From the NCBI GenBank assembly GCA_001515955.1, contig LOES01000164.1:7576-71575 (forward strand): a stretch of 64,000 nucleotides of DNA. Reading direction: 5' to 3'. Source of the stretch: Clostridia bacterium BRH_c25. Lineage in GTDB: Bacteria; Bacillota_A; Clostridia; Lutisporales; Lutisporaceae. Positions 46,356 to 55,435 of this stretch are shown piece after piece. The notes under the pieces are model-generated. The model did no database searches and was not told the origin of the DNA. It saw only the letters and a list, made by a program, of their open reading frames with translations. Both the position numbers and the translations under genes were made by a program. Positions within the stretch are counted from its first letter, which is position 1. Every line of letters starts with the position of its first letter.

Positions 46356-46849
46356 TTATAACTGCCTCCTAAGACGAGCCAGAATGGGATCAAGAGCACG
46401 AATCCATGATTCAAACCCTCCCTGCTCCTTTATAGCAGCGAGTGCCATTTCACTATTTCCAGTAAAAGTGTATAATAAGAGCTCGTCAGTCCTGTTATGG
46501 CCGCCAAAGCCTCGATTCGTTTCACATCATCAACACCCATGATTTCTCCAATTGGAGCAAAAAGATCCGATACGTCCTTATTGTTAGGATAAATTGCAAT
46601 TGGTCCTATCCTTTTAGCTGCAAAAGGAAGAGGAACCATATGGACCAGAGTTCGGGTCCGGCCTATCCAACTGGCTATCTCAGGCAATTTATGGTCCGAC
46701 ATCAGGTTGATCACGCGGTGATCCCCAAGGAAAGACAAGGGGCGAAGAATTTCTTCACCGGATTTGGGAACCACAGAGATAACAATCCACTCCGCTCTGT
46801 CCAGAACTTCCTGGTTTGAACTGCACACCATCACATTTTCAATCTTCAC
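46356..46849 (-). pseudogene. Pyrroline-5-carboxylate reductase-like pseudogene
   Basis: The main frame (46849-46430) has AEWIVISVVPKSGEEIL, GRTRTLVHMVPLPFAAKR and EALAAITGLTSSYYTLL, which follow the ProC/NADP-oxidoreductase family, but the N-terminal Rossmann glycine motif is absent. The C-terminus continues in another frame (AAIKEQGGFESWIRALDPIL, ending at 46356). A 5' deletion plus a frameshift near 46435 explain both. No ribosome site precedes the frame. Confidence 0.65.
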
Positions 46850-46970
46850 TTGTGATACTCAAACACAATAACATTATATCATAATAGCTGCCATGGGATC
46901 CCTAACCGGAGCTCCTTTTATATCTGCGATAAGGCAATGGTTCCTTACCATTTCTGCAGAAACTATTTCT

Positions 46971-47097
46971 TACTACGTGATATTTACAATTCCATTTGGC
47001 ATGTGATAAACTGTGTGTACCGTTCATTTTGAATGACCTCCTTTTGATATTGTCCTCATCGCTGAAAGCTCTTTTGAACCCCGCGCTTAGCGCGGGG
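46971..47097 (-). mobile_element. IS200-type insertion sequence remnant (left end and tnpA start)
   Basis: GGAGGTC ribosome site and ATG at 47027 start a frame reading GTHSLSHAKWNCKYHVV, the N-terminus of the IS200 Y1 transposase, which then degenerates (stop within 25 codons). Upstream on the same strand is the hairpin CCCCGCGC-TTA-GCGCGGGG (47079-47097), like the left-end hairpin of IS200 elements. The rest of the element is lost. Confidence 0.7.
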
Positions 47098-47108
47098 TTT
47101 TCTTATAC

Positions 47109-47144
47109 AGCAAAGCCTGTGATACTCCTATCACAGGCTTTGCT
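47109..47144. repeat. Perfect 14-bp inverted repeat beside the IS200 remnant
   Basis: AGCAAAGCCTGTGA and TCACAGGCTTTGCT with an 8-nt loop. No T tract. A further stem, AAAGACCG/CGGTCTTT at about 47152-47188, follows. Apart from these the stretch 47145-47327 shows no gene. Possibly old terminators or transposon-end debris. Confidence 0.5.
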
Positions 47145-47327
47145 TGCAGACAAAGACCGTTACTTTTGATGTGTTGAAGCGGTCTTTTATCATGCGGTTT
47201 ATCAAATTTGTAAGCGTTTAACGGGATTTTGCTCCGGCTTTTCCAGACCAACAAAGCCAATTTGCCGGTTCCTTAAGGTTCATACCGACAGCAACAAGCA
47301 TCGTCTCTTAGGTCTCAAGCTGTTTAA

Positions 47328-48500
47328 TTACCGGATTCTCGCCACATTGGACTTGACTGCCGCCTTTCTTACAGCTTCTGCAACCCTTTCCATGTAGCCT
47401 TTATCAAAGGGTCTTGGAAGAATAAATTCTGCATTAAGATTATCTCCGACAGACTCAGCCAAGGCAAAAGCCGCTGCAAGCTTCATCTCTTCATTGATAT
47501 CCGATGCCCTTACATCCAATGCACCTCTGAATATCCCAGGGAATGCAAGGACATTATTAACTTGATTCGGAAAATCAGACCTTCCTGTTCCTATGATAAA
47601 GGCACCGGCTTCTTTGGCAAGGTCAGGCATGATTTCAGGTGTCGGGTTTGCCATTGGTAATACGATTGATTTTTTATTCATCGAAGCGACCATTTCTTTT
47701 GTCACCACACCCGGTGCGGATACCCCGATAAATATATCGGCTCCCGCCATGGCATCAGCCAGACTTCCGTCTCTGCTGCCCTTATTCGTTTTCTCTGCAA
47801 GCTCTTTCTTATATTTGTCCAAATCCTTGCGATTTTTGCTGATGATGCCTTTTCGGTCGCACATCAAAACATCTTTTATACCGATGTTTAAGAGAAGCTT
47901 TGCAATTGAATTGCCTGCCGCACCCGAACCGTTGATCACTGCGTTTACATTCTCTATCCTTTTACCGGCTAGTTTAAGTGCATTGATAATAGCTGCTGAT
48001 GTAACAACGGCCGTACCGTGCTGATCGTCATGGAATACAGGGATATTCATGATCTCTTTAAGCCTTTCCTCTATCTCAAAACATCTCGGGGCTGCAATAT
48101 CTTCCAGGTTGATTCCGCCGAATACCGGTTCCATCATTTTCACCGTTCTTACAATTTCATCCGTATCCTTTGTATCAAGGCAGATCGGAAATGCATCTAC
48201 ATTTCCGAATTCCTTGAATAAAACACATTTCCCTTCCATAACCGGAATGGATGCTGCTGCACCGATATCCCCGAGCCCTAATACTGCCGATCCATCGGAT
48301 ACGACTGCAATCAGGTTTGACTTTGATGTATACTCATAAACTTTTTCAGGAAATTTATATATTTCCCGGCAGGGTTCCGCTACACCGGGGGTATAGGCCG
48401 TTGATAAATCATCTCTTGTTTTCACAGGTACTTTACTGCCGACTGCAATTTTTCCTCTCAGCTTTCTGTGTAATTCCAACGCCATTTTGTTATAATCCAT
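47328..48500 (-). CDS. NAD(P)-dependent malic enzyme
   Basis: 390 residues. KMALELHRKLRGKIAV start, TRDDLSTAYTPGVAEPC, VSDGSAVLGLGDIGAAASIP, metal/substrate region MEPVFGGINLEDIAAPRCFE, FHDDQHGTAVVTSAAI and the Rossmann VINGSGAAGNSIAKLL. It decarboxylates malate to pyruvate. It lies 22 bp after the module 2 binding-protein gene on the same strand, so it may be co-transcribed with peptide uptake, perhaps to balance carbon and NADPH during amino acid fermentation (inference). Confidence 0.92.
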   Translation of the reverse strand: MDYNKMALELHRKLRGKIAVGSKVPVKTRDDLSTAYTPGVAEPCREIYKFPEKVYEYTSKSNLIAVVSDGSAVLGLGDIGAAASIPVMEGKCVLFKEFGNVDAFPICLDTKDTDEIVRTVKMMEPVFGGINLEDIAAPRCFEIEERLKEIMNIPVFHDDQHGTAVVTSAAIINALKLAGKRIENVNAVINGSGAAGNSIAKLLLNIGIKDVLMCDRKGIISKNRKDLDKYKKELAEKTNKGSRDGSLADAMAGADIFIGVSAPGVVTKEMVASMNKKSIVLPMANPTPEIMPDLAKEAGAFIIGTGRSDFPNQVNNVLAFPGIFRGALDVRASDINEEMKLAAAFALAESVGDNLNAEFILPRPFDKGYMERVAEAVRKAAVKSNVARIR

Positions 48501-48521
48501 AATATCCTCACAATCAATAAA

Positions 48522-50099
48522 TTATTCAGCTACAGAGAGGTTTTTGAAATTATGAATTCCGCCGGGCTCATATTCTATACCGTCAACATTTTTATTGATA
48601 CCCATTGCTCCCAGCGGATAGCATACCGGTATAACCGCAACCTCTTCATTAGCGATCTCTTGCCATTCATGATAGTAGCTTAATCTCTTTTTCGGATCCG
48701 GCTCTTCAAGTGAAAGATCCATCAGTTCATGAATTCTTGCATTGTTTTGGAATGATTTATTGGTTGTTGAGCCAAAGGTATACGTACGACGCGCATCATC
48801 CCCATAGGTGAGATATGTAATCCCATAAAGGCAAGATTCATGCTCACCGGCATTTGTTTGAGCAGTAAAACCTGCACTGTCCACTTCATTAATCGCAACC
48901 TCGACCCCAATTTCCTTAAGCTGAGCCTGTATGACCTGTGCGGCAATAACCCTGGCTTGACCGTTTGTCATGATTTCGAGCTTTGTTCCATTTGGATATC
49001 CCGATTCTGACATAAGTTTTTTTGCCCGTTCCAAATCATAATTATACCCTTCTATATCTTCTGCGTATCCGTATTGATGCCAGCCCCAGAAAGATGAAGC
49101 TTTCTCTGCAAGTCCTTCATAGGATGCCTTTATGACATCATCATAATTTATTGCATATGCAATTGCCTGGCGGAGCTTCTGATCGTTGCCGGGTGCTTTG
49201 GAAACATTAAAAGCAAAATATACCAGGTTAGTGCCTTTATATTGTATCAGTTCAAGTTTTGGGTCATCCGATATGATATTCAGCTCCGAATTGTTGGGAT
49301 CAATGCAAACATCTATTTCACCATTCTGCAGTGCAATCAGCCTGGCTGAATCTTCAGGAATGGTTACCAGCTTCAGGGTCTCCGCTTTCGGAAGCTCTCC
49401 CCAATAGTCGTTGAAACGGCTCAATAACACATAGTCGCTATCCGCAAATTCTTTATGAACCCATGTGCCAGTGCCAATTTCAGGCCCTTTTTTTTCATCG
49501 GCTTCAACGGCTTGGCGGCTGAGAATGCTCATGACAGGTTGAGACAGCAATTGCAGCCAGTCCATATTCGGCTTATCAAGTACGATTTTTACAGTATAGT
49601 CATCCACCGCTTCCATGGATTTTATATAGCTAAACATGAATCTTGCAGATTGAATCGCACTTTTCTTACCCCGTTCAAATGAAAAAATTACATCATCGGC
49701 TGTGAAATTGCCGCCATTGTGAAATTTGACGCCTTCACGAAGCTTAAATTCCCAGGTCACATTGTCGTCATACATTTTCCAGCTGGTTGCAAGAGAAGGG
49801 ATGATCTCCTTCTTTTCATTATCGTAATAGGCAAGGGTGTCATGAGTCAGCAGAAACAAGCGTTTATGCTGAACGTTATTAATGCTTTGCGGATCGGTAT
49901 TCGTTATCTTTGTACCGGCTGCTACAACAAGGTCTTTTTTGTAGGCAGGCTCAGCAGAAGCTGTTTCCTCAGATGCTTTATTATCGGCCGTTTGGGAAGC
50001 GTTTTCCGGTTTTGCACCACATCCGGTCGTTAATGTCAGAAGAATTACCATGGATAATGTCAGCGCCATAATTCTGATTGGTAATAGACTCTTTTTCAT
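48522..50099 (-). CDS. Oligopeptide-binding lipoprotein (SBP_bac_5), module 2
   Basis: 525 residues. Signal peptide with lipobox LTTGC, an E/A-rich linker, and family-5 features (LFLLTHDTLAYYDNEKKEII, LATSWKMYDDNVTWEFKLR, FTADDVIFSFERG, YNYDLERAKKLMSESGYPNG). Here it is the last transport gene, downstream of dppF, unlike module 1 where it is first. Confidence 0.92.
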   Translation of the reverse strand: MKKSLLPIRIMALTLSMVILLTLTTGCGAKPENASQTADNKASEETASAEPAYKKDLVVAAGTKITNTDPQSINNVQHKRLFLLTHDTLAYYDNEKKEIIPSLATSWKMYDDNVTWEFKLREGVKFHNGGNFTADDVIFSFERGKKSAIQSARFMFSYIKSMEAVDDYTVKIVLDKPNMDWLQLLSQPVMSILSRQAVEADEKKGPEIGTGTWVHKEFADSDYVLLSRFNDYWGELPKAETLKLVTIPEDSARLIALQNGEIDVCIDPNNSELNIISDDPKLELIQYKGTNLVYFAFNVSKAPGNDQKLRQAIAYAINYDDVIKASYEGLAEKASSFWGWHQYGYAEDIEGYNYDLERAKKLMSESGYPNGTKLEIMTNGQARVIAAQVIQAQLKEIGVEVAINEVDSAGFTAQTNAGEHESCLYGITYLTYGDDARRTYTFGSTTNKSFQNNARIHELMDLSLEEPDPKKRLSYYHEWQEIANEEVAVIPVCYPLGAMGINKNVDGIEYEPGGIHNFKNLSVAE

Positions 50100-50153
50100 A
50101 AATACACTCCTTCAACGTTATATTTTGTTTGCTCATTGTGCTTACGAATGCTG

Positions 50154-51101
50154 TTATACCAAGTGACAAGCCACAAAATGACCAGGCTCAGTTTCCTTAA
50201 GGGCCGGGCAACTGTTTCTGCATTTTTCAACCACTAAAGGGCACCGCTTTGAAAACCTGCATTCATCTTTGGGATCAATAGGTGAAGAAATTTCTCCTTT
50301 CAGCAGGAACCGCTCCGTCTTTTCACCCGTTTCAGGGATAAGAATTGCTGAAAGCAAGGCTTTTGTGTATGGATGAGCAGGGTTTTCAAATAGCTCTTCA
50401 GCAGGGGCTTTCTCAACAATTTGACCTAAGTACATGACGACAATATCATCCGAAAAATGGTTTACAACTGCAAGGTCATGGGTTATGAACATATATGTAA
50501 GGCCATATTGTTTTTGAAGTCTTTGCAATAGATTGAGTATTTGTGCCTGAATGGAAACATCAAGAGCAGAAACAGGCTCGTCGCATACAATGAATTTGGG
50601 ATTCATTGCCAAAGCTCTGGCTATGCCGATACGTTGTCTTCTTCCGCCGTCCAGCTCATGGGGATATGTATTTATCAGACGTTCCGCAAGGCCAACTGTA
50701 TCCATGAGCTCCAGCACTCTTTCTTCTATTGCTTTTTTATTCTTAATAATCTTATTTACTATAATCGGTTCGCTGATTATTTGATTAACGGTTTTCCTCG
50801 GATCCAGAGATGAAAAGGGGTCTTGAAAAATAATCTGCATTTCAGTTCGAAGCTTTCTGACTTCATTTTGACTTATCCCGCTTATATCCCTGCCGTTAAA
50901 AATGATTTTTCCGTCTGTCGGGTCTAAAAGGCGAAGTATGACTCTGCCGCAAGTAGATTTGCCGCAGCCTGACTCACCAACCACGCCTAAAGTACGTCCC
51001 TGTTCGATAGAAAAAGATATATTGTCCACAGCATGAAGCATTCCCCGTGATGTTTTGAAATATTTTTTTAGATTATGAACCTCCAGGACTTTATTCGACA
51101 T
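50154..51101 (-). CDS. dppF: Oligopeptide ABC transporter ATPase (DppF/OppF-like), module 2
   Basis: 315 residues. Walker A GESGCGKSTCGRVILRL, the same unusual signature HELDGGRRQRIGIARAL, Walker B FIVCDEPVSALDVSIQAQIL, C-terminal cysteine cluster ECRFSKRCPLVVEKC. Start at 51101 gives MSNKVLEVHNLKKYF and overlaps dppD by 11 bp. Confidence 0.93.
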   Translation of the reverse strand: MSNKVLEVHNLKKYFKTSRGMLHAVDNISFSIEQGRTLGVVGESGCGKSTCGRVILRLLDPTDGKIIFNGRDISGISQNEVRKLRTEMQIIFQDPFSSLDPRKTVNQIISEPIIVNKIIKNKKAIEERVLELMDTVGLAERLINTYPHELDGGRRQRIGIARALAMNPKFIVCDEPVSALDVSIQAQILNLLQRLQKQYGLTYMFITHDLAVVNHFSDDIVVMYLGQIVEKAPAEELFENPAHPYTKALLSAILIPETGEKTERFLLKGEISSPIDPKDECRFSKRCPLVVEKCRNSCPALKETEPGHFVACHLV

Positions 51102-52101
51102 TTTTTCCGCCCTTTCTCCTGATATGGAAATTTGGATCATCATAGGCTAAACAGCAAACGATGTGATCACTGACAAAACGGCTGTCCGGAATGCGCAGGC
51201 CGCACTCTTCCCTGGCATATGCGCATCTTGGCTCGAAAGCACAGCCAGGGGGCAAATTTACCGGATCCGGCATAAGACCGGGAATCGGACGCAGTTCACT
51301 TTTTCTGTTTTTAATATTCGGTAAAGAATTAAACAGACCTTCGGTATATGGATGCAAGGTATTGTTGAATACCTGGTCAAGAGTACCTTTCTCGATAATC
51401 CTGCCGGCATACATTACAGCAACTTCATCGCAGACTTCCGCAACAATTCCAAGATCGTGGGTTATCATTATCATTGCGGTACCGTATTTCTCTTTAAGCG
51501 CTTTCATAAGCGCAAGTACTTGGGCTTGAATTGTAACATCCAAAGCGGTTGTAGGTTCGTCGGCAATGAGTAATTGAGGATTGCAAGCTAAAGCAATAGC
51601 AATAACTACACGCTGTTTCATACCTCCGGAAAACTGATACGGGAATTCACTTGCACGATAGCCTGGAATACCGACGAGTTCAAGCATCTCCTTAGCCTTT
51701 ATCATTGCATCTGCAGGTGAAAGCTGTTCATGTATTTCCAAACTCTCTGCAATTTGTTCACCTACAGTAAAAACAGGATTCAAGCTTGTCATAGGATCCT
51801 GAAATATCATTGAAACTTCTTTTCCTCTGATTTTTTCAAGATTAGATACGGACATTTCCATGACATCTTTTCCATTGAGTAAAATATTGCCTTTACCGAT
51901 GATTCCGGGCGGATCGGGAACAAGACGCATTACCGCTAAAGCAGCCGTTGTTTTTCCGGCCCCTGTTTCACCAACCAAACCAAGGGTTTTACCTTTTTCC
52001 AAGGTCAGACTGACGCCGTTTACAGCCCGGATAATCTCACCATCAACTTCAAAACGCACTTCCAAATCTTGAATATCAAGAATTACATTTTTATTTTCCA
52101 T
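51091..52101 (-). CDS. dppD: Oligopeptide ABC transporter ATPase (DppD/OppD-like), module 2
   Basis: 336 residues. Walker A GETGAGKTTAALAVMRL, signature QFSGGMKQRVVIAIALA, Walker B LLIADEPTTALDVTIQAQVL, C-terminal GCAFEPRCAYAREEC. Closely parallel to the module 1 protein. Confidence 0.93.
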   Translation of the reverse strand: MENKNVILDIQDLEVRFEVDGEIIRAVNGVSLTLEKGKTLGLVGETGAGKTTAALAVMRLVPDPPGIIGKGNILLNGKDVMEMSVSNLEKIRGKEVSMIFQDPMTSLNPVFTVGEQIAESLEIHEQLSPADAMIKAKEMLELVGIPGYRASEFPYQFSGGMKQRVVIAIALACNPQLLIADEPTTALDVTIQAQVLALMKALKEKYGTAMIMITHDLGIVAEVCDEVAVMYAGRIIEKGTLDQVFNNTLHPYTEGLFNSLPNIKNRKSELRPIPGLMPDPVNLPPGCAFEPRCAYAREECGLRIPDSRFVSDHIVCCLAYDDPNFHIRRKGGKNVE

Positions 52102-52116
52102 CTATACTTATTCTCC

Positions 52117-53031
52117 TTATCTTCTAAGTTTGGGGTCCAACGCATCTCTTAATCCATCACCTAAAAGATTAAGCGCAAGAACAGTAATCATAATGGCAAG
52201 ACCGGGAAAAAACGTTAAGAGACTGTTTGTTCTTATATATTGACGTCCGCTGGACAACATACTACCCCATTCAGGGGATGGCTGCGGCACGCCAAGCCCC
52301 AGGAAGCTCAGCGCAGAAGCTGAAATAATGGCCGAAGCTACGCGAAGCGTCGTTTGAACGATAATAGGGGATAAACAGTTGGGGATAATATGACCAAATA
52401 TGATTCTTGCTTCTTTCAGACCAATCGCCCGGGAAGCTTCAATATAATCAGAATAGCGGACTGTAAGGACCGCCGCGCGTGTTACGCGGATAAACTGCGG
52501 AACGCTGCTGATTCCAACCGCAATCATAAGATTTACCGTGCTTGCCCCAAGGGCTGCAACAATTACGATGCCCATCAAAATATTTGGTATGGAAGCAAAG
52601 ATATCCGTTGCTCTCATAATGATTTCTTCAGTTACTCCACCGAAATATCCTGCAATTGAGCCCAGGACAACACCAATTGCAAGAGCTATCGCAACAGCTA
52701 CAATACCGACAGAAAGTGAGAATCTTGTGCCGTATAATAAACGAAAGAATACATCACGACCAACTTCATCTGTCCCCAATATGTGTTCCCTGCTGGGAAG
52801 CTGCATACGCTGAGGAATGTTCTGCTTAATAACCTCCGCATCATAATCCAGGATAACATCTGCAAATATGGCAATCAGAGCTAAAATGACAACGATAGCC
52901 AAGCCGACCATTGCCCCCTTGTTTTTTTTGAGCCTGCGCCATATTTCAGCCCCCTGGCTGCGTTTTTGATAACGTTTCGATGCACTGATTTTCAGTTGTT
53001 CCTTTGGTTTCAAAGTATTGGCGGTGGACAT
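52117..53031 (-). CDS. dppC: Oligopeptide ABC transporter permease (DppC-like), module 2
   Basis: 304 residues. Basic N-terminus, LGTDEVGRDVFFRLLYGTRF, EAA loop EASRAIGLKEARIIFGHIIP, and the GDGLRDALDPKLRR end. Adjacent to dppB with a 2-bp gap. Confidence 0.93.
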   Translation of the reverse strand: MSTANTLKPKEQLKISASKRYQKRSQGAEIWRRLKKNKGAMVGLAIVVILALIAIFADVILDYDAEVIKQNIPQRMQLPSREHILGTDEVGRDVFFRLLYGTRFSLSVGIVAVAIALAIGVVLGSIAGYFGGVTEEIIMRATDIFASIPNILMGIVIVAALGASTVNLMIAVGISSVPQFIRVTRAAVLTVRYSDYIEASRAIGLKEARIIFGHIIPNCLSPIIVQTTLRVASAIISASALSFLGLGVPQPSPEWGSMLSSGRQYIRTNSLLTFFPGLAIMITVLALNLLGDGLRDALDPKLRR

Positions 53032-53033
53032 GC

Positions 53034-53972
53034 TTAGGAACCTCCTTTTGAATACTGGGCTCTTACACGCGGGTCTACGGCTGCATACAATAAATCGACG
53101 CCCAACAAAACAATACTGATTGTAATGGTTTTTAAAATGATAGAGCCGGTTACCATTGGGATATCCCGCGCATAGATAGAATCAATAATCAATCTGCCCA
53201 CTCCAGGCCATGCAAAAACCGTTTCTGTCAGTACAGCTCCGCCTATTACATTACCAAACTGTGTGCCGATAATTGTGATAATAGGAATAAGGGCATTCTT
53301 TAAAGCATGCTTGTTTATTACCTTCCGTTCGCTTACACCCTTTGCGCGAGCCGTCCTCAGGTAGTCTTGCCGAATAACATCCAGCATGGATGAGCGTGTT
53401 ATTCTGGTTAACGTGGCAGTAAGGCCCGTACCAATTGTAATTGCAGGCAGTACTAAACTGATCAGCCCATGGTCGCCTCCCGAGGGAAAAAGCTTTAACC
53501 GCAAAGAAAATGTGATGATCAGAATCAATCCCAGCCAAAAGTTCGGCATGGATAAACCAAGTAATGCAGCAACCATGCTGACATTATCCCCGATTTTTCC
53601 GCTGTGCACCGCTGCATATATACCAAGCGGAATAGAAAGTATTATGGATACAAGTATTGATGCAACGGCAAGCTTTAGAGTCGCCGGCAAACGTTCAGAA
53701 TACACTTCAAAAACACTTCTGCCCGATATATATGACTTTCCCAGGTCGCCTCTCAGCAATCCTCCCATGTATTCAGCATATCTGACTAACAGCGGCCGGT
53801 CCAGTCCAAGCTCGGCACGAAGTTCTTCCACTTCCTCCTGTGTAGCGCCTCCCCCGGTAATAACATTAACAACATCGCCGGGTGCTTGATCCAATATGGC
53901 AAAGATCAGAAATGATACTCCGATTATTACTGGGATAATAAGAAGAAGCCGATTGAAAATATAACGATACAT
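53034..53972 (-). CDS. dppB: Oligopeptide ABC transporter permease (DppB-like), module 2
   Basis: 312 residues from MYRYIFNRLLLIIPVIIGVS; GKSYISGRSVFEVYSERLP, EAA loop RTARAKGVSERKVINKHALK and the end DLLYAAVDPRVRAQYSKG. GGGAGGG just before the ATG at 53972 is why I prefer it to the ATG at 54023. First transport gene after the internal -24/-12 promoter at 54056-54071. Confidence 0.92.
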   Translation of the reverse strand: MYRYIFNRLLLIIPVIIGVSFLIFAILDQAPGDVVNVITGGGATQEEVEELRAELGLDRPLLVRYAEYMGGLLRGDLGKSYISGRSVFEVYSERLPATLKLAVASILVSIILSIPLGIYAAVHSGKIGDNVSMVAALLGLSMPNFWLGLILIITFSLRLKLFPSGGDHGLISLVLPAITIGTGLTATLTRITRSSMLDVIRQDYLRTARAKGVSERKVINKHALKNALIPIITIIGTQFGNVIGGAVLTETVFAWPGVGRLIIDSIYARDIPMVTGSIILKTITISIVLLGVDLLYAAVDPRVRAQYSKGGS

Positions 53973-54055
53973 ATTTCCCTCCCAATTCTCATAGTTTTGA
54001 TTTAAATCCTCCTCTTTGCTCATGATGTTTTTGAATGCATTCGATTTAATTATTG

Positions 54056-54071
54056 AGCAAGAAGTATGCCA
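54056..54071 (-). promoter_or_regulatory. Sigma-54 (-24/-12) promoter ahead of dppB (module 2)
   Basis: Minus strand TGGCATACTTCTTGCT, GG-N10-GC, both boxes near consensus. It sits between a terminator (54178-54198) and dppB, so the transport genes can be switched on separately from the peptidase genes. Confidence 0.78.
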
Positions 54072-54177
54072 TTATTATGATTTTTCTGAAACTTCAAACA
54101 TTGGAAATGGCAAGTCTCTCTCTCTCAGCTAAAATGTTTGCGGTTTGCCGATCGGCAATAACGGCCCTCAAACAAAA

Positions 54178-54198
54178 AAGCGGCAGAAATTGCCGCTT
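54178..54198 (-). terminator. Terminator after the M20 peptidase gene
   Basis: AAGCGGCA (54178-54185), loop, TGCCGCTT (54191-54198); on the minus strand it is followed by TTTTTTG. About 30 bp after the peptidase stop. Confidence 0.8.
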
Positions 54199-54228
54199 AA
54201 AGGCAAAAACTGCCTATGGTAATTCCGT

Positions 54229-55404
54229 TCACACTGTTTCTTGAAGATAACTTGTTATAACATTCATTGCAAGCTGAAAACCGCAGGGTAAGCTTGAAAT
54301 GTATATAAATTCGTTTCTTGTATGTGAAAAATCCCCTGAATATGTCCCTGTACTTACCGCCGGAATTCCGATTGAAAGCGGTATATTGCAATCCGTTGAA
54401 CTCGAGCGGAATGTCGCCGCTTTGCCGGTGGCTTTTTCCGTTGCTGCAGCAACACGGCTTTGCAAGCGGCTAAAATGGTCCGCATCTATATCCCCCATAC
54501 AAGGGCGCTGTCCTATGACCTCCAAATTAACGATAATCCCCATGTTTCTGTAAGCTTCAATTACGCTCTGCAGCAACTTTTCCATTTTTTCAAGACATAT
54601 GCGGGAATCACTCCTGAATTCATACAACATATATGCCTGCTCGGCAATTGTATTTACCGATGTACCGCCATTGATTATTCCCACGTTATAAGTTGTACGG
54701 CTGTCACCGTCTTGAGGTACTTTAACATCGTAAAGAGTCGATATCATGGATGCAAGATAATGAATCGCATTGCGGTTTCCAAATTTACCGAATGAATGCC
54801 CGCCTTCGGTGCGAACTTCAATCATATATCGTTTTGAGCCTACTGCTTTATTGCATATTGAGCCATAGGTTCCGTCAAAGGAAATGACGTTTTCAATACA
54901 GCTGCCATAGTCCTGCATTAATTTTCGGCTTCCTTTTAAATTGCCAAGCCCTTCTTCTCCCGAATTTGCCGCAAAAATCATACCCGGGCCATTCGTAATA
55001 TTATTTATAACGAACCTTGCACAAAGCATTAAGACTGCCAGATTCGCCGTATTGTCACCTACTCCGGGGCAAAAAAGCCTGTCACCTTCTTTATGTGAAG
55101 GCATGGGCTCGGTATCAGGAAATACCGTATCCATATGAGCCATAAATAATATTCTGGGTTTGCTGTTATCGCAATTAACTTTGCATACAACATTTAATGC
55201 ATCATCAATATGTACTTCTTTTGCCCCGGCTTGCACAAACCATTTTCTGCAAAAATCCGCCCTCAATTCTTCGTGATTGGATGGCGCAGGAATGCTGCAC
55301 AATTCCATGATTAGTTTTTCAAGCTCATCTATATGCTCATCTATATAAAGCTTCGCCTTTTTTTGAAGCTCCTGATCAATGTTTTCGATTTTCAGCTCTT
55401 TCAT
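54229..55404 (-). CDS. M20-family metallopeptidase
   Basis: 391 residues. Zinc-site motifs LFMAHMDTVFPD (His, Asp), CPGVGDNTANLAVL (bridging Asp), ANSGEEGLGNLKGS (Glu pair), and a lid/dimerisation domain (TEGGHSFGKFGNRNAIHYLA), then SSTDCNIPLSIGIPAV. It resembles PepT/PepV or acylpeptide deacylases and should cleave imported peptides. The ATG at 55404 has GGAG about ten bases upstream; the ATG at 55413 lies too close to it. Gene pair with the MBL-fold enzyme. Confidence 0.9.
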   Translation of the reverse strand: MKELKIENIDQELQKKAKLYIDEHIDELEKLIMELCSIPAPSNHEELRADFCRKWFVQAGAKEVHIDDALNVVCKVNCDNSKPRILFMAHMDTVFPDTEPMPSHKEGDRLFCPGVGDNTANLAVLMLCARFVINNITNGPGMIFAANSGEEGLGNLKGSRKLMQDYGSCIENVISFDGTYGSICNKAVGSKRYMIEVRTEGGHSFGKFGNRNAIHYLASMISTLYDVKVPQDGDSRTTYNVGIINGGTSVNTIAEQAYMLYEFRSDSRICLEKMEKLLQSVIEAYRNMGIIVNLEVIGQRPCMGDIDADHFSRLQSRVAAATEKATGKAATFRSSSTDCNIPLSIGIPAVSTGTYSGDFSHTRNEFIYISSLPCGFQLAMNVITSYLQETV

Positions 55405-55435
55405 TTGATTCATTCTCCTTCAAATGTTATATTTC

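Noticed and set aside
46850..46960. Minus-strand frame reading IADIKGAPVRDPMAAIM between the IS200 remnant and the reductase pseudogene
   Set aside because: It looks like the C-terminus of a lost gene, but I cannot place it in a family and it has no start, so it is not listed as a feature.
53386..53889. 167-codon plus-strand frame opposite dppB (module 2)
   Set aside because: Antisense shadow of a conserved permease; no start signal and no recognisable domain.
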